Of a DNA stretch of 64,000 nucleotides, positions 22,637 to 31,815 are shown piece by piece. The stretch covers positions 124,001 through 188,000 of the forward strand of contig JAMPIV010012446.1 in NCBI GenBank assembly GCA_024509875.1. Direction: 5' to 3'. Each line of letters begins with the position of its first letter. The stretch's first letter is position 1. The position numbers and the translations under genes are program-made. The stretch comes from Oreohelix idahoensis (taxonomy: Eukaryota > Mollusca > Gastropoda > Stylommatophora > Oreohelicidae). The notes under the pieces were generated by a model. The model had not been told where the DNA came from. It made no database searches and saw only the letters and a program-made list of their open reading frames with translations.

Positions 22637-25132
22637 TTAGTTTTCCTTCCTTCTATCCTCCTCAAGCTCTGTGGGATGACGACTAAGAAAATCTGCGCCC
22701 ACATTCTGTTTTCCAATAATATATTCATCCTTTACTATCTCTCTCCTTCCGGTTCGGCTTTTCATCCAGGCTCTTACTGCTGGTGAAACGGGGTCGGTAG
22801 GTTTCCCATGAAGTTTACCGCCCTCTTTTCGATGATAGTTGGATGTGGTTTTCCCTCGCAAATCCATAGGTTTTTGATTTTCGCTACATGATTTGTTCCT
22901 TTTTTCCAGCGCATGGGGTTCAGACTGCAATTGAACCTGTGTGGGATGTTTCCTTTCCCCTCCCGTGCAAATCTCGGGAGTACCCCTGATTGCTGGTTTG
23001 CTTGTAGATTTTTGATGAAGACTCTTCCGTCGACTTTCTGAATCTACATAGGTGCACTCTGGACAGGAATTTACATACTGATTTATGTCTTCCGTAATAC
23101 CTGGCCAGTAGAACTGGGTGGCTATTCTTTGTTTTGTGGCACCATTACCCAGGTGTTCACTCAAAGTTGATATGTGTCCCCAGCCTATAACCTTATTCCT
23201 ATAGGTGGATGGTACAACAATTTGACCATGACTTTTCGTCCCTCTGCCAGCTTTCCTGTACAAGAGTCCATGTTCCCTATAGAAGTGTCCTTTCCTTGGT
23301 GTGTTATGTGTCTTTGACAATTTGCCAAAACAAGGCTTCAATGTGCCGTCTGCTTCTTGAGCCCGTTTCATTTCAGTTGAATGAAATTTTACGTTGGTGT
23401 CCCTCTCTATGTTCCTGGAGTCAGCCTTGGTCTGGATTCCTGCCATAACCATAGGTTTTACAGGGTCTCCTAAGAAAACATATTTACGCCCCAACATTAG
23501 GGGGTAAAAGGGATCATCTATCACAGCTGCATTTATCTCCCCTTCCACATAGCGACAACTGACATGAATCTTTGCTATGGGTAATGTAAGGGGTGATGTT
23601 CCTTTTAGTGGCCCTTGAATCTCTACTGTTTCTGTGGTGATTTGTTCAGGGCACACCAGAGATGCACACACGACTGCGTCATAGGACAAACCTGTGTCAT
23701 ACATTCCTGTGACTTGTTTGCCATTCACAGTCACTATCTCCTGGGTAGGTGGGTGATGGAGGCTATTCTGACTCACAGTCAGTTCCTTCCTAACAGAAGT
23801 CCTCACCTGTAGACATGCAGCATGATGAAGGGGTTTTTTCCTCCCACATTCATCAGTGTTGTGGTTGCTCATCTTACAAAATTTGCACCACTTATCTCCC
23901 TGTTTGTAGGGTTTATTTTCCTGAGTCTGAGGGTTCTTGTCCTTATTATCAAATCTTTGCTTGTATCTGTATGGTTGATCCATCTGGTCAAAATCGGTAT
24001 TCTGCGGTGGTGGCTTATATCCTTCTACCTGCTTCCTTTTTGTTCCTACCAATTCAGCTTGAGCTGCTTGGTATCTCTCTGCACATTTCAAAATGTCTTC
24101 CAGCCTCTCTGCTCCTTGTTCCATAAGGAATTTCCTCATTTCTTGAGACATGGAATCTTTCACTTGCTCTAACATAACCATTTCTTTCAGATCCTCGTAG
24201 GTTTTCTGATACTTACCTAAACTACTCCATTTCAACAAATACGTTTCTAGCCTAGCTGAGAACTGGTTATATGTTTCTCCAGGTAGAGGTTTAGAAGTTC
24301 TAAATTTCTTCCTATATGCCTCAGAGTTCTTTTCATACCGGATCAGTAAGGCTTGCTTTAGTATTTCATAATTTTCCTGATCTTCTTTGGGGAGTTTCAG
24401 AAACACATCATATGCAATACCTCTCAATCCCTGGGATAACTTTAGACTCCATTTTTCCTTTTCCAGTCCATAGGTAGAGGCTAGCCTTTCATACCTATCC
24501 AGGTATGACTCAATTGCGTCCTCCTTTTCAACAAATGGATCTAGGTGGAAGTTCATGGCCCCATTTGCTGTGTTCTGAAAAGAGCTATTCGCAGAATGAG
24601 GTGAGCTATTACCATGGGTGATAGTCCCAGCCTGAAGTTCAAGATCAAGCTGTCTCATTTTCAGCTCATGGTCTCTCTCTGCTTGTAACCTCCTTTCTTC
24701 TCTCTCAGCTTCTAATTTCTTGGCTTCTCTCTCTGCTTCCAATTCTAATTTCTTGGCTTCTCTCTCAGCTTCTAGTTTCTTTGTTTCTCTCTCCGCTTCT
24801 AATTCTAATTTCTTGGCTTCTCTCTCTGCTTCTAATTCTAATTTCTTGGCTTCTCTCTCTGCTTCTAATTTCTTGGCTTCTCTCTCTGCTTCTAATTTCT
24901 TGGCTTCTCTTTCTGCTTCCAATTTCTTGGCTTCTCTTTCTGCTTCCAATTTCTTGGCTTCTCTTTCTGCTTCCAATTTCTTGGCTTCTCTTTCTGCTTC
25001 CAATTGCTTTGCTTCTCTCTCGGTGTACTTTTCACATTCCGTCGTGACATACCGGATCAGAACGTCACCATCCATGCCAAGCTCTTTTCCCACCTGCAGT
25101 GTAGCAGACCTAAATTTGACCAAGTCAGCCAT
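22637..25132 (-). CDS. Gag-protease-integrase stub of element B, in-frame deletion product
   Basis: 831 residues, one open frame. Residues ~35-165 are about 13 units of EREAKKLEA (9 residues, some 11), a charged ER/K-rich helix. ~200-395 is the capsid-like Gag region. A CCHC knuckle, CKFCKMSNHNTDEC, lies near 414. An aspartic protease motif, YDTGLSYD, lies near 479. The integrase zinc finger (H..H near 652-660, SCPEC near 690) is followed by ~100 residues with no integrase core. The end reads GKQNVGADFLSR, the C-terminus of RNase H. The deletion thus joins integrase to the last part of RNase H without stopping translation. The Met at 25132 lies about 275 bp inside the 5' LTR, a normal leader. 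Protease and Gag may still be active. It has no polymerase. Confidence 0.85.
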   Translation of the reverse strand: MADLVKFRSATLQVGKELGMDGDVLIRYVTTECEKYTEREAKQLEAEREAKKLEAEREAKKLEAEREAKKLEAEREAKKLEAEREAKKLEAEREAKKLELEAEREAKKLELEAERETKKLEAEREAKKLELEAEREAKKLEAEREERRLQAERDHELKMRQLDLELQAGTITHGNSSPHSANSSFQNTANGAMNFHLDPFVEKEDAIESYLDRYERLASTYGLEKEKWSLKLSQGLRGIAYDVFLKLPKEDQENYEILKQALLIRYEKNSEAYRKKFRTSKPLPGETYNQFSARLETYLLKWSSLGKYQKTYEDLKEMVMLEQVKDSMSQEMRKFLMEQGAERLEDILKCAERYQAAQAELVGTKRKQVEGYKPPPQNTDFDQMDQPYRYKQRFDNKDKNPQTQENKPYKQGDKWCKFCKMSNHNTDECGRKKPLHHAACLQVRTSVRKELTVSQNSLHHPPTQEIVTVNGKQVTGMYDTGLSYDAVVCASLVCPEQITTETVEIQGPLKGTSPLTLPIAKIHVSCRYVEGEINAAVIDDPFYPLMLGRKYVFLGDPVKPMVMAGIQTKADSRNIERDTNVKFHSTEMKRAQEADGTLKPCFGKLSKTHNTPRKGHFYREHGLLYRKAGRGTKSHGQIVVPSTYRNKVIGWGHISTLSEHLGNGATKQRIATQFYWPGITEDINQYVNSCPECTYVDSESRRKSLHQKSTSKPAIRGTPEICTGGERKHPTQVQLQSEPHALEKRNKSCSENQKPMDLRGKTTSNYHRKEGGKLHGKPTDPVSPAVRAWMKSRTGRREIVKDEYIIGKQNVGADFLSRHPTELEEDRRKEN

Positions 25133-25408
25133 GATGTATCTGTAGTCTAGTAGGGCAAGCGATCTTACTCAAACTAATTTACTACAATATAATTAACTTA
25201 TTTAAAATTAAAGTTAATTAAACTGACTTCACCATATATGAAACAGCTGTCTTATCTGTACTCAATGGTACTCCTACAAAAAATATAATTATTTCCTATT
25301 ATGTTTACTCTTTCCCCAAAAAAATTTTTACAAAACAAAATCTTCTACACAGCAGAAATAGAAAGTTGGCTCAGGAATATCAAAGATATATCCCGGACGA
25401 GCCCCCAC

Positions 25409-26836
25409 TGTAGCGGGAGGTTATTTAAAATTATTTATTATGTAAGAGTATGCCAGTAAAGAGTTCTGACCTTACAAGTAATACCCCAGTCTTAGAAATA
25501 AGCACTGGTGTATTGTTATCATAAAAATAGTCAGACTGTAAAAACCCTGGCCCAGTTGGTAAGAAGTAGTACCAGGATTTAAGGTGTCTCCTCCCTGTGA
25601 CTATCTTATGATTACTTATATGCTAGGGGATAAGTAAAATGTACATTCACTGAACCCACAAAATGGAAAAAGTGAATAAATCCTCAGGTACAGTTAAAAT
25701 AGTTTAATAATTACACTAATATTCTATTTCTACTAGTTGGAAAAGAGTATACACATATATATATAAAAATATTCACACAATTACTATTATTTTCTGTTTA
25801 GACTTCAAGATCTTAAATAATAAAGTTACTGAAATCACTGTTATTAGTCCTTTGAATTTAAGGATAACTGTCATCAGTTGACTGAGTTTATGTATGGTTA
25901 CTTATTGTTTTCAACTATTGGCTGTTTCACATGTATAGGTGGTCAGTGTCAAACAGGACACTTATCTTTCCAACTTGATACTGCTGAAACTGTCCTTTGC
26001 TGATATCAGACTTGGTAGGCCCAACAGTAGGGATGCCAATGATCAGTTGAAGTTCACTCTTTGGGGTCCTGCACTTTTGTGGGATTGCCTCGGAGGAACT
26101 GCACCGGCTTCTGATACTGGACAGTCTGGTTTGAGTTATTTCATGGAACCCTCAGACTCCAGACACTTAGACTGAAATTTTCTGGCGATCCGCTCACACT
26201 TCAGATGGATTTAGAGTCGTGGCGTTATCTGCCCTCAGTCTTGTCTCAACCTCTTGCGTTGTGTATCCCTCTCAGTTTACCGATCCGCTACTTATACGCA
26301 AAGCGCGGACGTATCGGAGAGTACCGACGTCACAGCCTAAACCTAACCTGAAAAATCCTTCCCGAACAGTGATTTCGGCCGATCTGTGCGTCGACTGAAA
26401 TTTTGCCTTTATCATTCTCGGCATATATAATATCCATATTGTTCCATCTTATCTAGTTTTATACAGCTGATAAAACTCTATCTTCCTATCCATGTAAATT
26501 CCCAAACTGTTATTTGTTGATTTTAATATTTAGAACAGAAGTGGGTTTACATGCTTTTAGCGTAACTGTGGGCAGCCGAAATACGCATATATCTCCGTAA
26601 ATGAGAACTTCCTACCGTTCCATCTTATATGCAGTTATACACCATCCTTCCCTGTACTGAAATGTAAAATCCTTTTCATACGGATTCCCTTCGTTTTATT
26701 TTATCGTTGGCGATTTCCTCTGTCCGATACACATTTCGCTGATACGCCGCCATTTTGAAAGCGGTCACTCGATCGTAGATGGGTTTATAAATCTAACTGA
26801 ACTCATTTGCAATGACTTGAAACCAATTTCGCGACA
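25409..26836 (-). repeat. 5' LTR of element B
   Basis: 1428 bp, the upstream LTR in element orientation. The tRNA-Pro-type primer site lies just left of 25409, one base from the LTR end. Confidence 0.9.
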
Positions 26837-26989
26837 TGATGGCGTCCTGATACGTCAATCAGAGCAAGACATTGCCTTTCAATGGGGTATGGCGTCTGAT
26901 ACCGTCAATCAGAGCAAGACATTCCCTTTCAACTACGCTGTAGTTCCGTTCCGCTTTATTTAATTTCCGACTGCCATAGGCAACTGTCC
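26837..26989 (-). repeat. Duplicated RNase H fragment at the A/B junction
   Basis: 26889-26986 repeats 20913-21011 of the RNase H gene almost exactly and in the same orientation. 26838-26881 is a second, imperfect partial copy (GATGGCGTCCTGATACGTCA...). The pentamer ATGGG that flanks B on the left occurs at 26882-26886, between the two. The region is a rearranged junction, not a clean insertion. Confidence 0.75.
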
Positions 26990-28486
26990 TTTCAAAGTGC
27001 TATACGCGTGTTCGCACTTTTGATCCCATATGACCTTATCAGGACAACCTTTCTTTGTGAGGTCAGTCAGCGGTGCCATCAGTCCGTTGAAGTTCTGGAT
27101 GTACTTCTGATAGTATGCACATAGCGATATGAAGGAACGTACGTCTTTCTTCGTTCGGGGTCTTTTTGCTGCCACTATTTTCTCCACGTTCTTCTTAATA
27201 GGCCAACTGCATCCGTGAGAAATAGTGTGCCCCAGGAAGTCTAACTGTTCAAACCCGATGAGACATTTGCTAGGTCTGGCTGTAAGACCCGTTTCCTTTA
27301 GTCTCCTGAGGAGCATAGCAACCGTAGCAATATGTTCTTCATAGGTTTCCGATGCAATTAAGATGTCATCCATGAAATTATGGATATGGGGACTTTGCAA
27401 AGGTTCTAGAAGCTTCCTCATCATCCTGGTGAACACTCCTGGTGCGTTATGCAAACCGAACGGCATCACGTTAAATGTGTAATGTCCTTCACTAGTGCTG
27501 AAAGCTAACAAAGGTTTAATTTCCTCCTTGACTGGTATTTGATAATAACCTTTGCTGAGGTCAATCTTGGAGAAGATCTTTGCTTTGCTGAGCTTGGTGA
27601 ACAACTCAGAAACAGTTTGGAGAGGTTCGGGCTGGAATTCCGTTACAGCGTTTAGCAACCTGTAATCAATGCACAGCCGAACTTCCTTATTGGGCTTCTG
27701 CAACAGCACTACACTCGAGCTGTAAGGAGATGTAGACTCACTGATAATTCCTGCCTGACGCAGCTTGTCTATTTCTCCGCGAAGTGCATCAGCTTTAGCG
27801 TACGGGATGGGGTAAACTCTGGTTTGAACAGGGGTCTCGTTTGTTAATTTCATATCAAATTCAATGAGATTTGTTCGACCAGGTACATCCGTTAAGACTG
27901 CACTGTACTGTTTTAGTAGAGCCCTGGTTTCTGTTTGTTGTTCTGGTGAGAGATTGTCGCCGAACTTGACATCTTTAAAGGATTCTGTGGGTTGCAATGG
28001 ATACTCCATGCAACCATCATCATCTTCCTCGTCTTCCGTTGCTATGGCGACAGCCAGGAGATGCTCGGAGGATGGCACCGGTCTTTCCAAATATTTCTTT
28101 AGAAGATTTATGTGGAAGACCTTCTCCTTTCCTTTGATGGAGATCTTGTAGTTGGTACGTGAGATCTTTTTAAGGACGGTAAACGGTCCTTGCCATCCGA
28201 TGCGAAGTTTATTGCTTCCGGTTGGAAGTAGCAATAGGACTTTCTCCCCTGGTTGTAGTTCTCTCTCTTTTGCAGCTTTGTTGTATCTTTTAGTAATTTT
28301 AGCGCGGGCTTTCTTAAGGTTGGTAGTAGCTAGATCCCATCCTAGCTTTAGCCTTTCCTTAAGCTCAGATACATACTTGCTTGCAGAGACGACTGTCTCG
28401 TCAGCCTTCTGGTCTGTCAGGGACCGAAGTAAGGCTTCTAGTGGCCCCTTAATAGGTCTGCCAAATAAAAGTGTAGCTGGCCGCAA
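26960..28486 (-). CDS. Integrase C-terminus and reverse transcriptase of element A
   Basis: About 508 codons. Residues ~1-60 complete the integrase core region (LLFGRPIKGPL). ~85-150 form the integrase C-terminal domain (KLRIGWQGPF, then HINLLKKYLERP). Reverse transcriptase follows, with IDYRLLNAV near 270, the polymerase motif NFMDDILIA near 370, and FLGHTISHG and the connection region after it. The frame fails after the LKGQ region near 27000, where it runs into the duplicated RNase H piece. It overlaps the upstream Gag-integrase frame by ~49 bp and is in the -1 frame relative to it. There is no ATG at the left limit (the codon is TTG), so expression would need frameshifting, or the break is a mutation. 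Confidence 0.85.
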   Translation of the reverse strand: MRPATLLFGRPIKGPLEALLRSLTDQKADETVVSASKYVSELKERLKLGWDLATTNLKKARAKITKRYNKAAKERELQPGEKVLLLLPTGSNKLRIGWQGPFTVLKKISRTNYKISIKGKEKVFHINLLKKYLERPVPSSEHLLAVAIATEDEEDDDGCMEYPLQPTESFKDVKFGDNLSPEQQTETRALLKQYSAVLTDVPGRTNLIEFDMKLTNETPVQTRVYPIPYAKADALRGEIDKLRQAGIISESTSPYSSSVVLLQKPNKEVRLCIDYRLLNAVTEFQPEPLQTVSELFTKLSKAKIFSKIDLSKGYYQIPVKEEIKPLLAFSTSEGHYTFNVMPFGLHNAPGVFTRMMRKLLEPLQSPHIHNFMDDILIASETYEEHIATVAMLLRRLKETGLTARPSKCLIGFEQLDFLGHTISHGCSWPIKKNVEKIVAAKRPRTKKDVRSFISLCAYYQKYIQNFNGLMAPLTDLTKKGCPDKVIWDQKCEHAYSTLKGQLPMAVGN

Positions 28487-31008
28487 AAACCCGTAGACGC
28501 TTGGGGTACCTCTCGGTAGGCGAATAAGGCAGCCGATATATATTGGTCCCAGTCTTCCGGTTTCTCCTGACCCAGCTTACGTAACATCATGGTGAGGGTA
28601 CCGTTAAAACGTTCCACGAGCCCATTTCCGGCCGGATGGTAGGGACTTGTGTGGATATGTTTGGCCCTCAAGATCTTAAAGATCTCCTCCATTAACAGGA
28701 TACGGAATTGGGATCCATTGTCCGTCAAAACTTGTTGAGGGAATCCCAACCGTGTAAAATTTTTCACAAGGGCTTCTGCGACATGCTTGGAATTAGTGCA
28801 TGGTAGCGGTACGGCTTCGGCCCACATAGTGCAAGTGTCAACTAAGGTCAGGATGAACCTGTTCCTTCTTTTGGTCTTTTCCAGAGGACCAATAATGTCG
28901 ACAGCAACCCGTTCAAATGGAGTCCCTACTATTGGCATTTGCCCCATAGGTACTGGGGGTGTCAAGTGCTTGGGTGCTACCCGTTGGCACTGGGCGCAGG
29001 ATTTCACATACCTGACAATGTCAGAGTTCATTCCTGGCCACCAATAGTGGTTTTTTATTCGCTGAATAGTGGCGTTTTGTCCCATATGTCCGCTAAAGGG
29101 AAGAGAGTGCCCCATTTCTAAGATCTGGTTTCTGTACTGCGTCGGTACTAGGAGCTGGTTATTCCCCGTGTCCGGGTTGCCCGTTCTACGATACAATACA
29201 CCATTCTTAGAAAATATGTCTCCGTTGTGTCTGGGGTCCTTAGCCATGGGCAGTTTTTTAAAGCAGGGCGCCAGAGTAGGGTCCTTTTGTTGCGCCTCCT
29301 TCAGTTCATTCGGCAACAAGTTTGGCGCAGGCTCCCTCTCCTTCTTGGCTTGCCCTCTTGTGGTTACCGCTGCCACAATCGGCTCCTTAGGTCTCCCAAT
29401 GAACACATATCTACATCCCAGGATAACTGGGTAGATCAGATCATCCATTATGGCCGCTTTAATAACTCCTCTGACAAAGTCAGAGTGTATTTCTACCAGT
29501 GCGATAGGAAGCGTCCTGGGTGCATCACTCCTGAAAACTCCACTAAGTTTGACGGTTTCCTCTGTCTCCTGACCGGGTTTGACTAGGTGCCTAGCGACAA
29601 TACAATCAAAACTTAATCCAGTGTCAAAAAGACAAGTAGTAGAGGTACCGTTCAAAATTACAGTTCCTCGAGTTGAGGGTCGGTCCCCCTCAGGTTGAGA
29701 ATCACTGACATTGACTCTACCTTTCGAGGCTGTATGCAAACATCCAATGCGGTTTGCACCGGTTTGTTTGCCCTGATCAGACGTTCCTGGTGTAGGGGTC
29801 TTCCCTTTTCCTTGACCTTGGTGGCCGTGCTGCCACGTAGGCTTGTTGGGTTGATCAGAATTTGTGTTGGGGGGGTATCGGGTTTTGTAGAATTTCGATT
29901 TTTCCTGGGGAGGTTTCTGGGTATTGTTATCTCGTTGGTTATAATGTTGAGAGGAAGTGGAAGAATAGGATGCCTGCTCTAGATTCTGTTTTCGAGATGG
30001 CTCATCGGTGGGTTTACGTTTAGTGCTGGGAAGTTCGGCCATTGCATTGCTATAGCGTTCGGCTTTATTGAGTATGTCTTCAAGCCTGACTGCCCCCTGT
30101 TCCGCCAAAAATCTACGTGTTTCATTCGAAAAAGTGGATTTTATCTGCTCCACAAGAACAAGTTCGAGGAGTCCCTCATATGAAAGAGGTAGGTCAGATA
30201 ATTCAATGCACTTTGTCAGATAACCCGTGAGACGTGAAGAGAACTGGGGAAATGTTTCCGTGCTCTCTTTTCGGCTGTTTCTGAACAACTGCAGAAACTT
30301 TCGGGCAGTCATCTCAAACTGCTGTAGTAAGGCCTTTTTCAACATGTCGTAATCATGTTGATTCGGTCCCAGCTTTGTGTACACGTCATAAGCATTGCCT
30401 TTCAGTGACGTTGAAAGTTTGAGCGCCCGGCGGGTACTCTCTGACCCATAAAGATTCGCGAGTCTCTCGAATTTTTCTAGGTAGCTGTCAATTTTTTTGT
30501 TAGGGCTAGGAAAAGATTCTAAAGAAAACGACATAGCAGTTAATTGGGCAGATTGAGTACTGGAAAGGTCCATTGATTGAGACTGGGGCGAAGACGGCTC
30601 TCCGTTAGTCGAAGTAGAGGCGCCCCGACTCTCTAGAGTCTTAAGCGCCAGTTGATGCTGTCTTTCCTTGTCTCTCTCTCTCTCTCTGCGAGTTTCCATC
30701 TCTGCTTCAATTTTCTTCTGTTCCAAAAGACGTTCTTCCGCTTCTTTCTTATCTGCCCTCTCCTGGGCTTCTCTCCTATCTGTTCTTTCTTTCTCTTCCT
30801 TCCTCTCAGCTTCTGCTCTCTGTTGCTCCGCCTTCCTCTCAGCTTCGGCTCTCTGTTGCTCCGCCTTCCTCTCAGCTTCGGCTCTCTGTTGCTCCGCGTC
30901 ATATATTTCCAATTCCTGGTTAATAAACGCGTTTGCAGCTTCTGCATCTAATCCTGCCTCTTTCGCTTCCAGCCTCAAGATAGACCTCATCTTTATCCTC
31001 TCTGCCAT
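28438..31008 (-). CDS. Gag-protease-integrase polyprotein of element A
   Basis: 856 residues. An N-terminal charged helix holds three copies of an 11-residue unit (AEQQRAEAERK) near 40-75. The capsid-like region spans ~150-340, followed by a Ser/Gln/Gly-rich basic stretch. No CCHC knuckle is seen, unlike B. The protease motif FDTGLSFD is near 461. The integrase zinc finger has GHSLPFSGH near 631 and CAQC near 674. The core acids are in AVDIIGPL (near 703), LTDNGSQF (near 763) and NGLVERFNG (near 799). The frame ends in GFCGQLHF..., leaving the integrase consensus at a run of T. It begins ~800 bp inside the 5' LTR. Confidence 0.88.
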   Translation of the reverse strand: MAERIKMRSILRLEAKEAGLDAEAANAFINQELEIYDAEQQRAEAERKAEQQRAEAERKAEQQRAEAERKEEKERTDRREAQERADKKEAEERLLEQKKIEAEMETRRERERDKERQHQLALKTLESRGASTSTNGEPSSPQSQSMDLSSTQSAQLTAMSFSLESFPSPNKKIDSYLEKFERLANLYGSESTRRALKLSTSLKGNAYDVYTKLGPNQHDYDMLKKALLQQFEMTARKFLQLFRNSRKESTETFPQFSSRLTGYLTKCIELSDLPLSYEGLLELVLVEQIKSTFSNETRRFLAEQGAVRLEDILNKAERYSNAMAELPSTKRKPTDEPSRKQNLEQASYSSTSSQHYNQRDNNTQKPPQEKSKFYKTRYPPNTNSDQPNKPTWQHGHQGQGKGKTPTPGTSDQGKQTGANRIGCLHTASKGRVNVSDSQPEGDRPSTRGTVILNGTSTTCLFDTGLSFDCIVARHLVKPGQETEETVKLSGVFRSDAPRTLPIALVEIHSDFVRGVIKAAIMDDLIYPVILGCRYVFIGRPKEPIVAAVTTRGQAKKEREPAPNLLPNELKEAQQKDPTLAPCFKKLPMAKDPRHNGDIFSKNGVLYRRTGNPDTGNNQLLVPTQYRNQILEMGHSLPFSGHMGQNATIQRIKNHYWWPGMNSDIVRYVKSCAQCQRVAPKHLTPPVPMGQMPIVGTPFERVAVDIIGPLEKTKRRNRFILTLVDTCTMWAEAVPLPCTNSKHVAEALVKNFTRLGFPQQVLTDNGSQFRILLMEEIFKILRAKHIHTSPYHPAGNGLVERFNGTLTMMLRKLGQEKPEDWDQYISAALFAYREVPQASTGFCGQLHFYLADLLRGH

Positions 31009-31815
31009 TGTTAAAGAATAAGATGAAGTATGCCTAGAGAACTAGTAAGGAGCAACGCGAAAGGGAGGAACTCTGAACCGCTACGAGAAAAAAACACAAG
31101 TATAAATTTACCTGTGTTACCTCCTACCTGTACTGTGCAAACTTATCGCTGCTATTATCTGGCAATTAAGGCTCTAAACGCAAGCGACTATGCCACTAAA
31201 TGGTAAGTTACACTGGAAAAGAATCTACTTTTACTAACAGTCGAGAAAAATTTATATTAAAACAATTTAAAAGAAAAAAAAATTTCCCCCTAAATTTTTA
31301 ATCTCTGACAACAAACTCCGTCCCTAAAGTCAATTATTGAGATGAGACGTTGTTAACTTAATTTTTCAAAATCAGAACAATCCGTCTTTAGCTAAGCTCA
31401 ACTCTTTTTAACTTCAAAAACCTTTGTGACTGTAAAACAATCACGCAATCCCAGCAACTCTTATAAAGAAAGAAATTGAATTATCTCCGCCAGAGGATAA
31501 TTATAATAGCAAATATATTTGTTTATCTGTACTTTCTACTGCTGTGGAGAGAAAACAACCTGTAAATATGCTGTGTGGACAACCCAAATACTTAAAGAAC
31601 GTTTGTCTAGGGGTGTAATTATTTATTTATTTCCCTAATTCACAAAGACAAATCATTCACACTCTACCTAGTTAGACCCAAACTAAATCAGACTCAAAAT
31701 ATCTTTATCCCGGCTATGCGATTGCCTCAAATGTAGCTCAAGATCCCAGAACCAGCCCACAAATATGTGTGCATCAAATGTATCTCAAAATTATCCCGGC
31801 GAGCCGGCCAAATAT
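31009..31815 (-). other. Leader and primer-binding site of element A
   Basis: Untranslated leader between the 5' LTR and Gag. At 31794-31811 the + strand reads ATCCCGGCGAGCCGGCCA, which looks like a tRNA 3' end with CCA. It resembles, but does not equal, the tRNA-Pro end used by B. No other feature is seen. Confidence 0.65.

Larger units (their letters stand above)
21130..26836 (-). mobile_element. Gypsy LTR retrotransposon B, internally deleted, inside A
   Basis: LTRs at 21130-22556 and 25409-26836 (1427 and 1428 bp, TGTAGCGGGAGG...CGCGACA) differ at a handful of sites. Beside the 5' LTR is a primer site whose reverse complement, ATCCCGGACGAGCCCCCA, matches the 3' end of eukaryotic tRNA-Pro including CCA. 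The only frame (25132-22637) carries Gag, protease and the integrase zinc finger, then ends with the last residues of RNase H. The integrase core, reverse transcriptase and most of RNase H are missing. It could move only with help from an intact relative. The left flank ATGGG does not adjoin the right end directly; see the findings. Confidence 0.9.

Noticed and set aside
24720..25145. A serine/leucine-rich protein on the + strand
   Set aside because: It is the antisense shadow of the Gag repeat of element B.
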